Below, in pieces: positions 1 through 8,946 of a stretch of 64,000 nt of DNA. Source of the stretch: Chitinophagales bacterium (GTDB taxonomy: Bacteria; Bacteroidota; Bacteroidia; Chitinophagales; Saprospiraceae). Where the stretch lies: assembly GCA_013297745.1 (NCBI GenBank), contig JAAFIM010000002.1, positions 1 to 64,000 on the forward strand, read 5' to 3'. Below the pieces are notes generated by a model. It was not told the origin of the DNA. It did no database searches and saw nothing but the letters and a program-made list of their open reading frames with translations. Both the position numbers and the translations under genes were made by a program. Every line of letters starts with the position of its first letter. The stretch's first letter is position 1.

Positions 1-859
1 TTTCGGCGTGGTAAGAAGAACGCACCAACGCGCCACTTTCCACATAATCAAAACCTTTGGCCAAACCAACCTCTTTGTAGTGCGCGAATAAATCGGGGTG
101 AATGTATTCAGCTATATCAATGTGCATTTTGGTAGGCTGGAGATATTGTCCCAACGTCAGCACATCGCAACCGTGAGCTACCAAGTCATCCATCAGTTGA
201 TAAACTTCCTCTTTGGTTTCGCCTAAGCCCAGCATTGCGCCCGATTTGGTGCGTTTGCCGAATTCTTTGGTGCGGCGGATTTGCTCTAAGCTGCGCTCAT
301 ATTTAGCTTGAGGGCGAACTTTTTTGTACAAAGAAGCTACAGTTTCCATATTGTGAGAAACGACCTCTTGCCCAGCAGAAATCATCATCTCCAAAGCATC
401 CCAATTGGCGCGCGTATCGGGGATAAGTGTTTCTATAGTCGTTGTGGGCGTTTCGACTTTGGTTAATCTCACCGTTTCGTGCCAAACAAAAGCGCCTTTG
501 TCCTTCAACTCGTCGCGATTGACCGAAGTAATAACAGCGTGTTTTACCCCCATTAGGCGGATGGCTTCAGCCACACGGCGGGGTTCGTCCAAATCGTATT
601 CGGAAGGGCGACCTGTAGCTACAGCGCAGAAAGAACAAGAGCGGGTGCAAACGTTGCCCAAAATCATAAACGTAGCCGTACCCTCTCCCCAACATTCGCC
701 CATATTGGGACAATGCCCACTTTGGCAAATGGTATGTAGTTGATATTCGTCCACCAACTCGCGCACTTTGCGATAATTTTCACCTATAGGCAATTTTACC
801 CGCAACCAATCCGGTTTTTTGCGCTTTTCAGGTTGAGATACAATGGGTAATTCTATCAT
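1..859 (-). CDS. lipA: Lipoyl synthase (C-terminal end cut by window edge)
   Basis: Radical-SAM enzyme that inserts two sulfurs into protein-bound octanoyl chains to make the lipoyl cofactor. From the ATG, 286 codons are visible with no stop. The auxiliary [4Fe-4S] motif is Cys45, Cys50, Cys56 (CQSGHC then PNMGEC). The radical-SAM motif CxxxCxxC is Cys71, Cys75, Cys78. The C-terminal RSSYHA motif lies close to the edge, so only a few residues should be missing, since bacterial LipA is about 290-330 residues. The secreted-protein gene upstream on the same strand ends 57 bases before this start, so cotranscription is possible. Targets in this window would be the PDH E2 and GcvH proteins. Confidence 0.97.
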   Translation of the reverse strand, partial: MIELPIVSQPEKRKKPDWLRVKLPIGENYRKVRELVDEYQLHTICQSGHCPNMGECWGEGTATFMILGNVCTRSCSFCAVATGRPSEYDLDEPRRVAEAIRLMGVKHAVITSVNRDELKDKGAFVWHETVRLTKVETPTTTIETLIPDTRANWDALEMMISAGQEVVSHNMETVASLYKKVRPQAKYERSLEQIRRTKEFGKRTKSGAMLGLGETKEEVYQLMDDLVAHGCDVLTLGQYLQPTKMHIDIAEYIHPDLFAHYKEVGLAKGFDYVESGALVRSSYHAE

Positions 860-916
860 ATTGATAATACGAATTTATTGAAATTTAGAATTTTTGTATT
901 GAATTTTGTAAAAAGG

Positions 917-1669
917 TTACCAACGTCCCCCCAAATGTATATTGGCGTGTATATTCAAAAATACAGGTGGCGATTCATTGGCAATCATAATCGGCAATTG
1001 GCGGCTAAAAAAATCAGCAGACAAACCCAATTCTATAGCTGCAATAAACGAACTTTCCGCTTTAAAATCTATCCACAAAGAACCTTTGGCAAAAAGCCCC
1101 AATTTGAATTGCAAATCATCCCAACCTCGCGTAAAACCTCCAGTGCCGCGAATCACAGAAGGGTCTAAAAACAAATAGGCATTTTGTGGGCTATAAGATT
1201 GATAATTGTCAACAAAACTGCTATCAGAGCGATAATACAACTGTAAATAATAAGGCTTGAGTACAGCCAAAGAAAGTCCAGTTTGATAACTTAAAGCTAA
1301 AGTTATATTTTGGTCATTTTGTTTTTCGGAAATATAATGCTTATTGCCCCAACCTGCACGCAATAAATAACAGTTATTGCGCTTGCCATAAACATAAGCG
1401 TTGCCTGTATTTTGTGCGGTAGAACCTCTATTGTTATTGCCGCGAAGGCGTTCTTTACTGGAGCGTAATTCAGCAATATCTATATTGAATAAAGTAGTCC
1501 GATAAGGTTGGGTCACTCGCCCATAAACTGCTGTGCTATTAAAACCCAAACCCATCATACCCAAACCCACAGAAAACTCTTCTTTTAGCCCACTTTTATT
1601 TTTGTTGGATTGTGATTTTAGATGAGCGAAGCCACTAAGTAATATAATAAACAATAAAAACTTATGCAT
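917..1669 (-). CDS. Secreted/outer-membrane barrel-like protein of unknown function
   Basis: About 250 residues. The ATG at 1669 is preferred over upstream alternatives because it begins directly with a hydrophobic signal peptide (MHKFLLFIILLSGFAHLKSQ), and a TACCTTTG -7 box lies just upstream on the same strand. The mature part alternates hydrophobic and polar residues with many Tyr/Gly/Leu strands and ends in ...IHLGGRW, a terminal aromatic typical of outer-membrane barrels. No enzymatic motif was recognised. It lies immediately upstream of lipA on the same strand. The barrel assignment is an inference from pattern only. Confidence 0.75.
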   Translation of the reverse strand: MHKFLLFIILLSGFAHLKSQSNKNKSGLKEEFSVGLGMMGLGFNSTAVYGRVTQPYRTTLFNIDIAELRSSKERLRGNNNRGSTAQNTGNAYVYGKRNNCYLLRAGWGNKHYISEKQNDQNITLALSYQTGLSLAVLKPYYLQLYYRSDSSFVDNYQSYSPQNAYLFLDPSVIRGTGGFTRGWDDLQFKLGLFAKGSLWIDFKAESSFIAAIELGLSADFFSRQLPIMIANESPPVFLNIHANIHLGGRW

Positions 1670-1689
1670 AATGATTAAAATTTTATAGG

Positions 1690-1697
1690 CAAAGGTA
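1690..1697 (-). promoter_or_regulatory. -7 element (TAnnTTTG) for the gene starting at 1669
   Basis: The minus strand reads TACCTTTG about 20 bases before the chosen ATG, matching the Bacteroidota -7 consensus TAnnTTTG. I did not fix a -33 element. Confidence 0.55.
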
Positions 1698-1734
1698 ATA
1701 TTTTTTATCAAGAACAAAACAAAAAATAAATGAT

Positions 1735-1768
1735 TTTGGTTTAAAAACGGAAAAAAATACTAATTTTG
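1735..1768 (+). promoter_or_regulatory. Promoter of ftsK (TTTG ... TAATTTTG)
   Basis: TTTG at 1735-1738 and TAATTTTG at 1761-1768 are separated by 22 bases, close to the Bacteroidota -33/-7 arrangement. The ftsK ATG follows 46 bases later. Confidence 0.6.
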
Positions 1769-1814
1769 CGCTTTATTTATAAGCAAAAGACCAAAAACAA
1801 ATAGATATTTAACT

Positions 1815-4412
1815 ATGGCTACACCCAAAGGAAAGCCCCAATTTTCGTTACGTATAGGTTTCAACGATGCCCGTTTTCCAAAATTAATTGGTTTATTATT
1901 TTTATTTTTTACCCTATACTGTTTCGTAGCTTTTACCTCTTATCTATTCACTTGGAAAGAAGATATGAGTAAAGCCAACTGGGCAGTTTTATTGCGTCCT
2001 ACTGAGATGGCCAATGCTTTGGGCAGACTTGGGGCTGTAATTTCGCATACATTTTTCTACTACAGTTTCGGTTTCTCCTCGTATATGTTCGTTTATATGC
2101 TCTATTCAACGGGAATGGGCTATATTATGGGCAAAAAGATGTCGGATTTGATGCCTTTGTACCGCCAATCGCTGATAACGATGCTATGGACGAGTTATTT
2201 ATTAGCTTTTATATTCCAAAGTTCAGAATTTCATTGGGGCGGCGCTTGGGGAACAGCATTAGTGGGGCTAACGAGCTCGTTTTTAGGCTCGGCGGGGATT
2301 ATTTTTGTGCTAATTTTTATCGGGGTGGGGATGTTGGTATGGAATAAAAACCCAGACTTTAGCACGTGGAATTGGAATTTGATAAAAACCCAATTAAGTT
2401 TCTCCGTATTATGGGAATCTTTACGCGATATGGTAGCCAAAAGACCCAAATTAGGCGACTTTATCCGAAATAAAAAACCTGAATTAGCAGCGGGCGAAGA
2501 AGACGGCGCAGACACAGCCGAAAACACCAGCGAAGCAGCGCAAAAATCTGCCCAAAATACAGAAAAAACCAACACGGTAAAAGCTGCCGAAACTAATGTA
2601 ATTAGTGAGGTTTCGCCCGAAAAAGATAAGAATAAACCCACTCCAGTAAAATCCGACGTAACCAGAGAAGAATTAGAGCAAAAAGTGCGCGAATTAACCA
2701 ACAATCAGGTTGATTTAGACCTCAATAAAGCGGTAAAAGAAGAGCAAGAAAATACTGGCGATATCGATACGGTAGAATCTCCCTTTGCACAGGCTGAAAA
2801 CGAGCTGGAGGTGGAAATTAACACAGAAGAAGACACCACCAACCTACAAATTACCGCCGAAAATCAAGAGCATTTTGAGCCTTACGACCCCACTTTAGAC
2901 CTGCCGCAGTTTGAAAATCCCGTTTTGGACTTATTAGAAGACTACGACGACCAAAAACCCGTAATTGACCGCGCCGAGTTGGAAGCCAACAAAGACCAGA
3001 TTATAGAAACGCTGTTAAATTACAAGATAGAAATTCTAAAAATCAAGGCAACCATAGGCCCAACCGTAACTTTATACGAAATCGTACCCGCGCCAGGGGT
3101 CAGAATATCCAAAATTAAATCATTGGAGGACGACATCGCGCTAAGTTTGGCAGCTTTGGGTATTCGTATCATCGCCCCCATACCGGGCAAAGGCACTATA
3201 GGTATAGAAGTTCCCAACCGCAACAAGCAAGTAGTCGCGCTAAAAGAGGTTTTATCCTCCACCAAGTTCAGACAAGCCAAAATGGATTTGCCCATAGCGT
3301 TGGGAAAAACCATCTCCAACGAGGTTTTTGTAGCGGACTTAGCCAAAATGCCCCACTTGTTGATAGCGGGTGCTACAGGTCAGGGTAAATCTGTGGGTAT
3401 CAATGCGATTATAATGAGTTTGTTGTATAAAAAACACCCTTCTCAACTCAAATTGATATTAGTTGACCCCAAAAAGGTAGAATTGTCCATTTACGACCGC
3501 ATCGTCAATCACTATTTGGGCTATTTGCCCGATGCTTTAGAACCTATAGTAACTGATACGTCCAAAGTGGTGCAAACGCTGCATTCTTTGACCATAGAAA
3601 TGGACGACCGCTACAATTTATTGAAAAAAGCCAGTGTTAGAAACATCAACGAATACAACCAAAAGTTTGTACAACGGCGACTAAACCCAGAAAAAGGACA
3701 CCGTTTTATGCCTTTTATCGTGTTGATTGTGGATGAGTTTGCAGATTTGATAATGACGGCGGGCAAAGAGGTAGAACTACCCATAAGCCGCTTGGCTCAA
3801 TTGGCGCGCGCTGTGGGCATACACCTAATCATTGCCACCCAAAGACCTTCAGTTAATATCATCACGGGCGTTATCAAAGCCAACTTCCCCGCCCGATTGG
3901 CGTTTAAAGTAGCTTCCAAAATAGACTCTCGCACCATTTTGGACAGTTCGGGCGCAGAACAATTGATAGGGCGTGGCGATATGCTCCTTTCGGCTGGTAG
4001 CGATGTAATACGGATACAATGCGCTTTTGTGGATACGCCCGAAGTAGACAGGGTGATTGATTATATTGCTGAACAAAAAGGTTATCCCGAACCATTTTAT
4101 TTGCCCGAGTATAAAACGGAAGAAACTGAAGATAATAAGGATAAAAGCGCGCAAATGTTGGCTGATATTGACGAATTTTTTGAAGATGCAGCCCGCCTAA
4201 TTGTTGCTACTCAACAGGGTTCAACCTCAATGATACAACGCAGGCTAAAATTGGGTTACAACCGCGCTGGGCGTATCGTTGACCAATTAGAACATTTTGG
4301 CATCGTCGGCCCCAGCGAAGGGAGCAAAGCCCGCAGTGTTTTAATCCAAGACGAGATGGAATTGGAACAACAACTGAAAATGATTCGGGAAAAAAAGGCT
4401 AAAATGTTGTAA
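1815..4412 (+). CDS. ftsK: DNA translocase FtsK/SpoIIIE
   Basis: Septal double-stranded DNA pump that clears chromosome dimers and termini from the closing septum. At 865 residues it is typical for Bacteroidota. The N-terminus holds about four membrane segments (roughly residues 22-45, 70-100, 115-140, 155-180). A charged Glu/Lys-rich linker runs to about residue 400. The FtsK alpha/beta motor follows, with Walker A GATGQGKS near residue 519 and Walker B IVDEFADL near 637. The C-terminal winged-helix gamma domain (QGSTSMIQRRLKLGYNRAGR), which reads orienting DNA motifs, starts near 790. A lolA-like gene follows on the same strand, an arrangement common in the phylum. Confidence 0.98.
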   Translation: MATPKGKPQFSLRIGFNDARFPKLIGLLFLFFTLYCFVAFTSYLFTWKEDMSKANWAVLLRPTEMANALGRLGAVISHTFFYYSFGFSSYMFVYMLYSTGMGYIMGKKMSDLMPLYRQSLITMLWTSYLLAFIFQSSEFHWGGAWGTALVGLTSSFLGSAGIIFVLIFIGVGMLVWNKNPDFSTWNWNLIKTQLSFSVLWESLRDMVAKRPKLGDFIRNKKPELAAGEEDGADTAENTSEAAQKSAQNTEKTNTVKAAETNVISEVSPEKDKNKPTPVKSDVTREELEQKVRELTNNQVDLDLNKAVKEEQENTGDIDTVESPFAQAENELEVEINTEEDTTNLQITAENQEHFEPYDPTLDLPQFENPVLDLLEDYDDQKPVIDRAELEANKDQIIETLLNYKIEILKIKATIGPTVTLYEIVPAPGVRISKIKSLEDDIALSLAALGIRIIAPIPGKGTIGIEVPNRNKQVVALKEVLSSTKFRQAKMDLPIALGKTISNEVFVADLAKMPHLLIAGATGQGKSVGINAIIMSLLYKKHPSQLKLILVDPKKVELSIYDRIVNHYLGYLPDALEPIVTDTSKVVQTLHSLTIEMDDRYNLLKKASVRNINEYNQKFVQRRLNPEKGHRFMPFIVLIVDEFADLIMTAGKEVELPISRLAQLARAVGIHLIIATQRPSVNIITGVIKANFPARLAFKVASKIDSRTILDSSGAEQLIGRGDMLLSAGSDVIRIQCAFVDTPEVDRVIDYIAEQKGYPEPFYLPEYKTEETEDNKDKSAQMLADIDEFFEDAARLIVATQQGSTSMIQRRLKLGYNRAGRIVDQLEHFGIVGPSEGSKARSVLIQDEMELEQQLKMIREKKAKML

Positions 4413-4520
4413 TTTTTTTGTATAAAAACCCCTTTTGGTACGATATTTGCTAACCTTGCAGAACTTTATCCGCTCAAAACGGTTTTTATTAAAAAAATTA
4501 TAAACTCAAAGTTTCAACTT

Positions 4521-5177
4521 ATGAATAAAATACTCTCTGCGCTATTCGCTTTTTTCGTGTTATTGAGCAATAGCCAAGCGCAAAATCCCAAACCTTTTGT
4601 AGAGAAATCTGACCCAGATGCGGTAAAAATACTCAACAAACTCCGCGATAAGTACAAAACTTACAAATCAATGCGGATAGATTACAGCCTTTTGATAGAA
4701 AATGGCGATGAGAAAGAAACCCAACAGGGCAAAATCAGCCAAAAAGGGGACAAATTTCGCGTTATTAACCAAAGCAACGAGATGATTTGCGATGGCAAAA
4801 ATGTTTGGTTGTACACCAAAAAACAAAATGAGGTGCAAATTACCGAGTTTGAAGAAGATAACGAAGAGCTACTATCGCCCTCCAAAATGATGAATTTTTA
4901 CGAAAATGAGAAAAAATTTATCTGCGCCCTCACCGACCGCACCGCAGAAAGCGAATCTATAGAGTTCAAACCTTTGGATAAGTCCGCCGAATACTCCAAA
5001 ATGCGGGTGAAAATTAGCAAAACCAAAAACGAACCCCAACAAATTAAGATATTTATGAAAGATGGCAGCCGCTATACTTTAGATATTAAAAAAATGGAGA
5101 ATGCGGATATCAACGATAACCAATTCGTTTTTGACAAATCACAATACCCGAACGTGCGTATTACCGATTTGCGATAA
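4521..5177 (+). CDS. lolA: LolA-like outer-membrane lipoprotein carrier
   Basis: Periplasmic chaperone that takes lipoproteins released by LolCDE to the outer membrane. The 218-residue product begins with a signal peptide (cleavage likely after NSQAQ). The mature chain has the LolA signature order: an N-terminal amphipathic helix, a region asking for 'dgk.vW.Y....qv' (here CDGKNVWLYTKKQNEVQIT), then a C-terminal sheet ending in DLR. It lies 108 bases after ftsK, in the ftsK-lolA order often seen in Bacteroidota. Overall sequence divergence in this family is high, so the assignment rests on fold-like pattern plus context. Confidence 0.88.
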   Translation: MNKILSALFAFFVLLSNSQAQNPKPFVEKSDPDAVKILNKLRDKYKTYKSMRIDYSLLIENGDEKETQQGKISQKGDKFRVINQSNEMICDGKNVWLYTKKQNEVQITEFEEDNEELLSPSKMMNFYENEKKFICALTDRTAESESIEFKPLDKSAEYSKMRVKISKTKNEPQQIKIFMKDGSRYTLDIKKMENADINDNQFVFDKSQYPNVRITDLR

Positions 5178-5228
5178 TTAGCGTCAGATTTTTAAACCCC
5201 AACCCACATCACCTTAAAAAACAAGTGT

Positions 5229-5693
5229 ATGAAAAATTACCTCTTATTTTTTCTGTTTCTTCTCCTGGCTGTTGGCTACACCCAAGCACAGCCCAGCACT
5301 GAAGCCGAGCGCAAAAAGCATTTTAACCTCCAAAGGGGCTTTGCTGCTGACGGCTACGACCCTGTGAGCTATTTTGATAATAAACCCCTAAAAGGGAACA
5401 AAAATATCACTTTCACCCACAAAGGGATAAAATACGCTTTTGCCAACCACGAAAATTTGAAAAGATTTAGAGAAAAACCCGATTTTTACGAACCTCAATA
5501 CGGCGGCTGGTGTGCTTATGCCGTCGGTTTGGACGGTAGCAAGGTAGAAATCAACCCCAACACTTATAAAATTGTGGATAATAAACTCTATCTTTTCTAC
5601 AACTCGTTTGGCAATAATACCAAAAATGATTGGGACAAAAACGAAAAGAAACTACTCCCCGATGCGAATAAGTACTGGTCAAAAATTAAATAA
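5229..5693 (+). CDS. Secreted YHS-domain protein
   Basis: 154 residues with a signal peptide (ends near GYTQAQ), then a YHS domain with the usual order: DGYDPVSYF, a 'G' loop, the strand ITFTHKGIKYAFANHENLKRF, and the block YGGWCAYAVG. The domain is small and often linked to metal or redox systems (copper ATPases, bacterial YHS proteins); its ligand here is unknown. It follows lolA by 51 bases and is closed by a strong terminator, so it is probably the last gene of an ftsK-lolA-YHS group. Confidence 0.88.
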   Translation: MKNYLLFFLFLLLAVGYTQAQPSTEAERKKHFNLQRGFAADGYDPVSYFDNKPLKGNKNITFTHKGIKYAFANHENLKRFREKPDFYEPQYGGWCAYAVGLDGSKVEINPNTYKIVDNKLYLFYNSFGNNTKNDWDKNEKKLLPDANKYWSKIK

Positions 5694-5733
5694 AAAAAAC
5701 CAAGTTTCATAGACAAGAAACTTGGTTTTTTTT
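5692..5733. terminator. Intrinsic terminator (bidirectional) after the YHS gene
   Basis: Perfect 9-bp stem CCAAGTTTC / GAAACTTGG, loop of 8, flanked by an A-run on the left and eight T on the right. It can serve the plus-strand YHS gene and the converging minus-strand GTPase gene. Confidence 0.85.
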
Positions 5734-5772
5734 ATAAAATGTGGCATTATTCCCAATAAAGCGGATAATACA

Positions 5773-6975
5773 CTACCATTGAGGAAATTTATCCACAGCA
5801 CCGCGATTTTTTTTGAAAAAAGCCCATTCTTCATCCGTACAAAGGCAAGCATTTAACGTCTTCAATATGCCTGTTATGTGCATCATTTGCCCAATAAAGA
5901 CAAGCTCTTGCTGTCTATCGCCAAATTGTTTATCCCATTTAGATTGTATAAACTCTTGATTTTCAAGATAATAAGCATTTTCTAACCGTTTTTCAAAGCT
6001 AATAGCTGCCCACCAACGCCCTGCTGGTTCTACCCGCAAAGAGCCCCCAGCTTGCGACCAATTAATGGCAGATTCTGGGCGAGACGCCAACCAAAATACC
6101 CCTTTGCTTCTCACCACACTACGCGGGAAATTGAAGTTTAAAAAATCATAAAATCTATCCGGGTGAAAAGGTCGTTTTTCGCGAAATACAAAAGAAGAAA
6201 TCCCATACGCATCCGTTTCGGGGGTATGTTCGGCTTTGTTTAATTCTTGTATCCAACCAGCAGATTGAGAAGCCGTTTCAAAATCAAATTTATGCGTGTT
6301 CAAAATTTTAGCTGGGCTTATTTTCCCAAATTCAGAACGTATAATTTCTACCTTAGGATTTAATTTTAACAAAATACCCGTTAATTCAGCCAACTGTTCA
6401 GAAGACACCAAGTCCGTTTTATTCAAAATAATCACATCAGCAAATTCTATCTGTTCGGTCAACAAATTTACTACAGGGCGCGTGTCGGCCTCGTCATTGG
6501 TCAAATCCCTATCCAAAAGCGTATCCGCCGAACCAAAATCTTTATAAAAATTGAACGCATCCACCACAGTAACCATCGTATCCAAACGCGCAAATTCGCT
6601 CATATCTAAGCCTTCTTCGTTGCTAAAAGTTAGCGTTTGCGCCACAGGCAAAGGTTCGGAAATACCCGTGCTTTCTATCAACAAATAATCAAAACGTTGC
6701 TCTTTTGCCAATTTTTGCACTTCTTCCAACAAATCTTCGCGCAAAGTGCAGCAAATGCAGCCATTAGAAAGTTCGACTAATTTTTCTTCTGTGCGCGAAA
6801 GTTGAGTTTGTTGCGCCACCAACTGCGCGTCTATATTCACCTCGCTCATATCGTTGACTATTACAGCCACTTTCAAACCTTCGCGATTGTTCAACACGTG
6901 ATTTAATAAAGTTGTTTTACCCGCGCCCAAAAAGCCCGACAAAACCGTAACTGGGATTCTTTTTACCTGTTCCAT
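5773..6975 (-). CDS. COG0523 GTPase, zinc metallochaperone type (CobW/YciC/ZNG1)
   Basis: G3E-family GTPase of about 400 residues, thought in this subfamily to deliver zinc to client enzymes under zinc limitation. The ATG at 6975 ([20 protein letters not shown]) is chosen because upstream residues are unlike the family and lie over the promoter. Walker [10 protein letters not shown] is residues 14-22. The metal-binding CxCC motif is NGCICC (Cys73, Cys75, Cys76). ESTGISEP and NKTDL switch motifs follow, and the C-terminal CobW domain is of the long YciC/ZigA type ([12 protein letters not shown]). Its -33 region contains the inverted repeat at 7038-7052, which suggests metalloregulation. The family is certain; zinc is inferred from subfamily and operator position. 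Confidence 0.93.
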   Translation of the reverse strand: MEQVKRIPVTVLSGFLGAGKTTLLNHVLNNREGLKVAVIVNDMSEVNIDAQLVAQQTQLSRTEEKLVELSNGCICCTLREDLLEEVQKLAKEQRFDYLLIESTGISEPLPVAQTLTFSNEEGLDMSEFARLDTMVTVVDAFNFYKDFGSADTLLDRDLTNDEADTRPVVNLLTEQIEFADVIILNKTDLVSSEQLAELTGILLKLNPKVEIIRSEFGKISPAKILNTHKFDFETASQSAGWIQELNKAEHTPETDAYGISSFVFREKRPFHPDRFYDFLNFNFPRSVVRSKGVFWLASRPESAINWSQAGGSLRVEPAGRWWAAISFEKRLENAYYLENQEFIQSKWDKQFGDRQQELVFIGQMMHITGILKTLNACLCTDEEWAFFKKNRGAVDKFPQW

Positions 6976-7012
6976 AAAAAATTTATATCTTGTGGTTATT
7001 GATTTTAGGGCG

Positions 7013-7045
7013 CAAAGATACAACTTATTTTTAATAATGCAACAA
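7013..7045 (-). promoter_or_regulatory. Promoter of the COG0523 GTPase gene
   Basis: On the minus strand TATCTTTG (7013-7020) is the -7 element. TTG trinucleotides 19-22 bases further upstream lie inside the inverted repeat at 7038-7052, so a protein bound there would cover the -33 element. Confidence 0.6.
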
Positions 7046-7052
7046 TGTTGCA
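7038..7052. promoter_or_regulatory. Candidate Fur-family (Zur-like) operator, 7-1-7 palindrome
   Basis: TGCAACA-A-TGTTGCA is a perfect 7-1-7 inverted repeat. This architecture is typical of Fur/Zur-family operators. It overlaps the -33 region of the GTPase promoter and lies between that gene and the divergent AraC-type gene. A related repeat (TGCAA-N5-TTGCA) lies at 8845-8859. That the protein is Zur is inference; no fur or zur gene is in the window. Confidence 0.6.
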
Positions 7053-7124
7053 AAAATAAAGTGGGAAAATTTCAGGTGTAACAAAAAACCAAAATTTTAT
7101 AAACTCGCAAACTGCCCTTTGGCG

Positions 7125-7132
7125 TATCTTTG
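7125..7132 (+). promoter_or_regulatory. -7 element of the AraC-type regulator gene
   Basis: TATCTTTG 20 bases before the ATG at 7152, matching TAnnTTTG. No good -33 TTG at the usual distance, as is common for activator-dependent promoters. Confidence 0.5.
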
Positions 7133-7151
7133 CAGCAAATTATGACAAAGT

Positions 7152-7712
7152 ATGGAAATTTTATACCTCAAAAATATGGTCTGCGGGCGTTGTGTGGCTG
7201 TAGTAAAACAAGAGTTTGAAAAACTACAAATCCAAATAAATCGTATAGAACTGGGAAAAATTGAGCTTTTTGAAGAATTAAATGTTGAAAAAAAGACGAT
7301 TCTAACCGAAAATTTGCAAAAATGGGGTTTTGAACTACTAGAAAACAAACAAGCACAATGGATTGAACAGGTAAAAAAAGCCATTTTAACTTGGCTACAA
7401 CTGCCCGACAAAGAAAAACAGCCCAACGCTTCCGATTTTATCTCCAAAAATGTGGGACGCGATTATTCTTTTCTAAGCAATTTGTTCTCTTTGGTTGAAG
7501 GGCTTACGGTTGAAAAATATATTATTTTGCAAAAAATAGAAAAAGCCAAAGAATTATTGGTTTATAACGAATTAACCCTTTCAGAAATTGCGATTATTTT
7601 GAATTATAGCAGCGTACAGCATTTGTCCGCCCAATTTAAGAAAATTACAGGTTTTACCGTCAGCGAGTTCAAAAAACTACAACCACCACGCCAAGCCATA
7701 GATAAAATTTAA
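7152..7712 (+). CDS. AraC-type regulator with a CxxC metal-binding-like head
   Basis: 186 residues. The N-terminus (EILYLKNMVCGRCVAVV) looks like the first strand and metal loop of an HMA domain, with Cys11 and Cys14 as the likely metal or thiol site. The C-terminal part from about residue 110 is an AraC helix-turn-helix: LTLSEIAIILNYSSVQHLSAQFKKITG. Short regulators of this build are frequent in Bacteroidota beside heavy-metal genes. It opens a plus-strand run of a cytochrome, an HMA-membrane protein, a Cys-rich protein and a receptor, and so is the obvious local sensor. That it senses metal is inferred from the CxxC and the neighbours. Confidence 0.85.
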   Translation: MEILYLKNMVCGRCVAVVKQEFEKLQIQINRIELGKIELFEELNVEKKTILTENLQKWGFELLENKQAQWIEQVKKAILTWLQLPDKEKQPNASDFISKNVGRDYSFLSNLFSLVEGLTVEKYIILQKIEKAKELLVYNELTLSEIAIILNYSSVQHLSAQFKKITGFTVSEFKKLQPPRQAIDKI

Positions 7713-7742
7713 TCATTTTCTCCACTTTTTCAATCTATCAAT

Positions 7743-8093
7743 ATGAAAAAAATTAGCATTTTCAGTTTATTTTCTCTCGGTTTTGTAGCTTGTATGCAAC
7801 ACGAAGCCGATTTAAGCGCTTATAATTGCAGCAGCACAATACCTACTTATACTGCTGATATTCAGCCAATTATGACTACCCATTGTACGAATTGCCACGG
7901 CGCAAGCAATCCTTCTGATGGTTTAGATTTAAGCACCTACACCAACGTAAAAGAACACGTGCAACACGCTCGCTTTTGGGGTTCATTGGAACATAAATCA
8001 AAATATGAAGCTATGCCAAAAAATGCGGCAAAATTGCCCGATAGCGTACTCACTAAAATCGCTTGTTGGGCAAAAAATGGTAGCCCTCAATAG
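7743..8093 (+). CDS. Small c-type cytochrome lipoprotein
   Basis: 116 residues. A short hydrophobic leader ends in a lipobox-like FVAC (Cys17), so the protein is probably lipid-anchored and periplasm-facing. One haem-binding motif CTNCH is Cys48-His52, and a Met near residue 90 (YEAMPKN) could be the distal ligand. The TYTADIQPIMTTHC lead-in is typical of the Planctomycete-type/DUF1549-like cytochrome domain found alone in Bacteroidota. It sits 30 bases after the AraC-type gene and 30 before the HMA gene, so it is probably in the same operon; a redox role in metal reduction or thiol chemistry is possible but not shown. Confidence 0.88.
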   Translation: MKKISIFSLFSLGFVACMQHEADLSAYNCSSTIPTYTADIQPIMTTHCTNCHGASNPSDGLDLSTYTNVKEHVQHARFWGSLEHKSKYEAMPKNAAKLPDSVLTKIACWAKNGSPQ

Positions 8094-8123
8094 TTTTAAA
8101 CCCAAAAATACCTATTTTAAATT

Positions 8124-8840
8124 ATGCAACAAACCCTTTTCATCAACGGCATCACTTGTGCAGCCTGCGAGTATAAAATCAAGCATTTATTCGGCAACAT
8201 TCCCAATGTGGAGCAGGTAGAAGTGGATTTAGCAACGGGGAAAACTGACGTTTTCAGCTCACAAAGCGTTGATATACAACAATTTGAAGAAACGCTAAAA
8301 CCTTACCCAAAATACAGCATCAGCAAGCCCCAAATTAGCGAAAAAGCAGCAGAAACGCCCAAAACTTGGTTGCAAACTTACAAGCCTATTCTGTTGATAT
8401 TCAGCTACATAACGGGAATTTCTGCCTTTATAGGCTTACAAAGCGGGAATTTCGATTTAATGCTGTTTATGCGCGCGTTTATGGCAGCGTTTTTCCTCTT
8501 ATTTTCGTTTTTTAAAATGTTGGATTTGCGCGGATTTGCCGATAGTTATCAAATGTACGATTTGGTGGCTAAAAAACTCCCCATTTGGGGCTTAATTTAT
8601 CCTTTTGTAGAGTTATTTTTAGGAATAGCCTATTTGGTTGATTTTCAACCTTTTATTACTAATATCATTTGCGCTGTGGTGATGTCGGTTAGCTTATTGG
8701 GCGTTTTGCAATCTGTATTTAATAAAAATAAAATTCGCTGTGCTTGTTTAGGTTCAGTTTTTAATTTGCCTATGTCCACAATTACCATTATAGAAGATGG
8801 TTTGATGATAATTATGGCAATTTTTATGCTGATTTTATAA
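8124..8840 (+). CDS. HMA domain fused to a MauE/DoxX-like membrane protein
   Basis: 238 residues. Residues 1-65 form a heavy-metal-associated domain with the metal loop GITCAACE (Cys12, Cys15). From about residue 87 there are four or five membrane helices in the MauE/DoxX-like pattern (ILLIFSYITGISAFIGL, FFLLFSFFKMLDLRGFADSY, FVELFLGIAYL). A second CxC pair (RCACLG) lies in the last loop, as in MauE-like proteins that carry reducing equivalents across the membrane. It could pass metal or electrons between cytoplasm and periplasm. It is the third gene of the metal run and is followed by an operator-like repeat. Confidence 0.88.
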   Translation: MQQTLFINGITCAACEYKIKHLFGNIPNVEQVEVDLATGKTDVFSSQSVDIQQFEETLKPYPKYSISKPQISEKAAETPKTWLQTYKPILLIFSYITGISAFIGLQSGNFDLMLFMRAFMAAFFLLFSFFKMLDLRGFADSYQMYDLVAKKLPIWGLIYPFVELFLGIAYLVDFQPFITNIICAVVMSVSLLGVLQSVFNKNKIRCACLGSVFNLPMSTITIIEDGLMIIMAIFMLIL

Positions 8841-8844
8841 ACGC

Positions 8845-8859
8845 TGCAAACGGGTTGCA
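8845..8859. promoter_or_regulatory. Second TGCAA-N5-TTGCA inverted repeat (candidate metalloregulator site)
   Basis: TGCAAAC-G-GGTTGCA shares both 5-base half-site ends and the 15-bp length with the palindrome at 7038-7052. It starts 5 bases after the HMA-membrane gene and 26 bases upstream of the -33 element of the Cys-rich gene. The inner arms are imperfect (one mismatch). Confidence 0.5.
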
Positions 8860-8884
8860 AAAACTAACCTTTTTTGCTAAAAAA

Positions 8885-8916
8885 CTTGCTGGATAGTGTA
8901 TAAGTGCGTATATTTG
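8885..8916 (+). promoter_or_regulatory. Promoter of the Cys-rich protein and receptor genes
   Basis: TTG at 8885-8887 and TATATTTG at 8909-8916 with 21 bases between: a good match to the Bacteroidota -33/-7 promoter. The ATG at 8947 follows 30 bases later. Confidence 0.7.
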
Positions 8917-8946
8917 CGCATATTTTCAATCTAAAACGTTAAACAA

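Noticed and set aside
2231-2704. 157-residue minus-strand ORF opposite the ftsK linker
   Set aside because: Complement of the low-complexity charged linker of FtsK, no independent features.
8005-8220. 71-residue ORF overlapping the cytochrome and HMA genes
   Set aside because: Frame shadow; both overlapping genes have clear motifs in their own frames.
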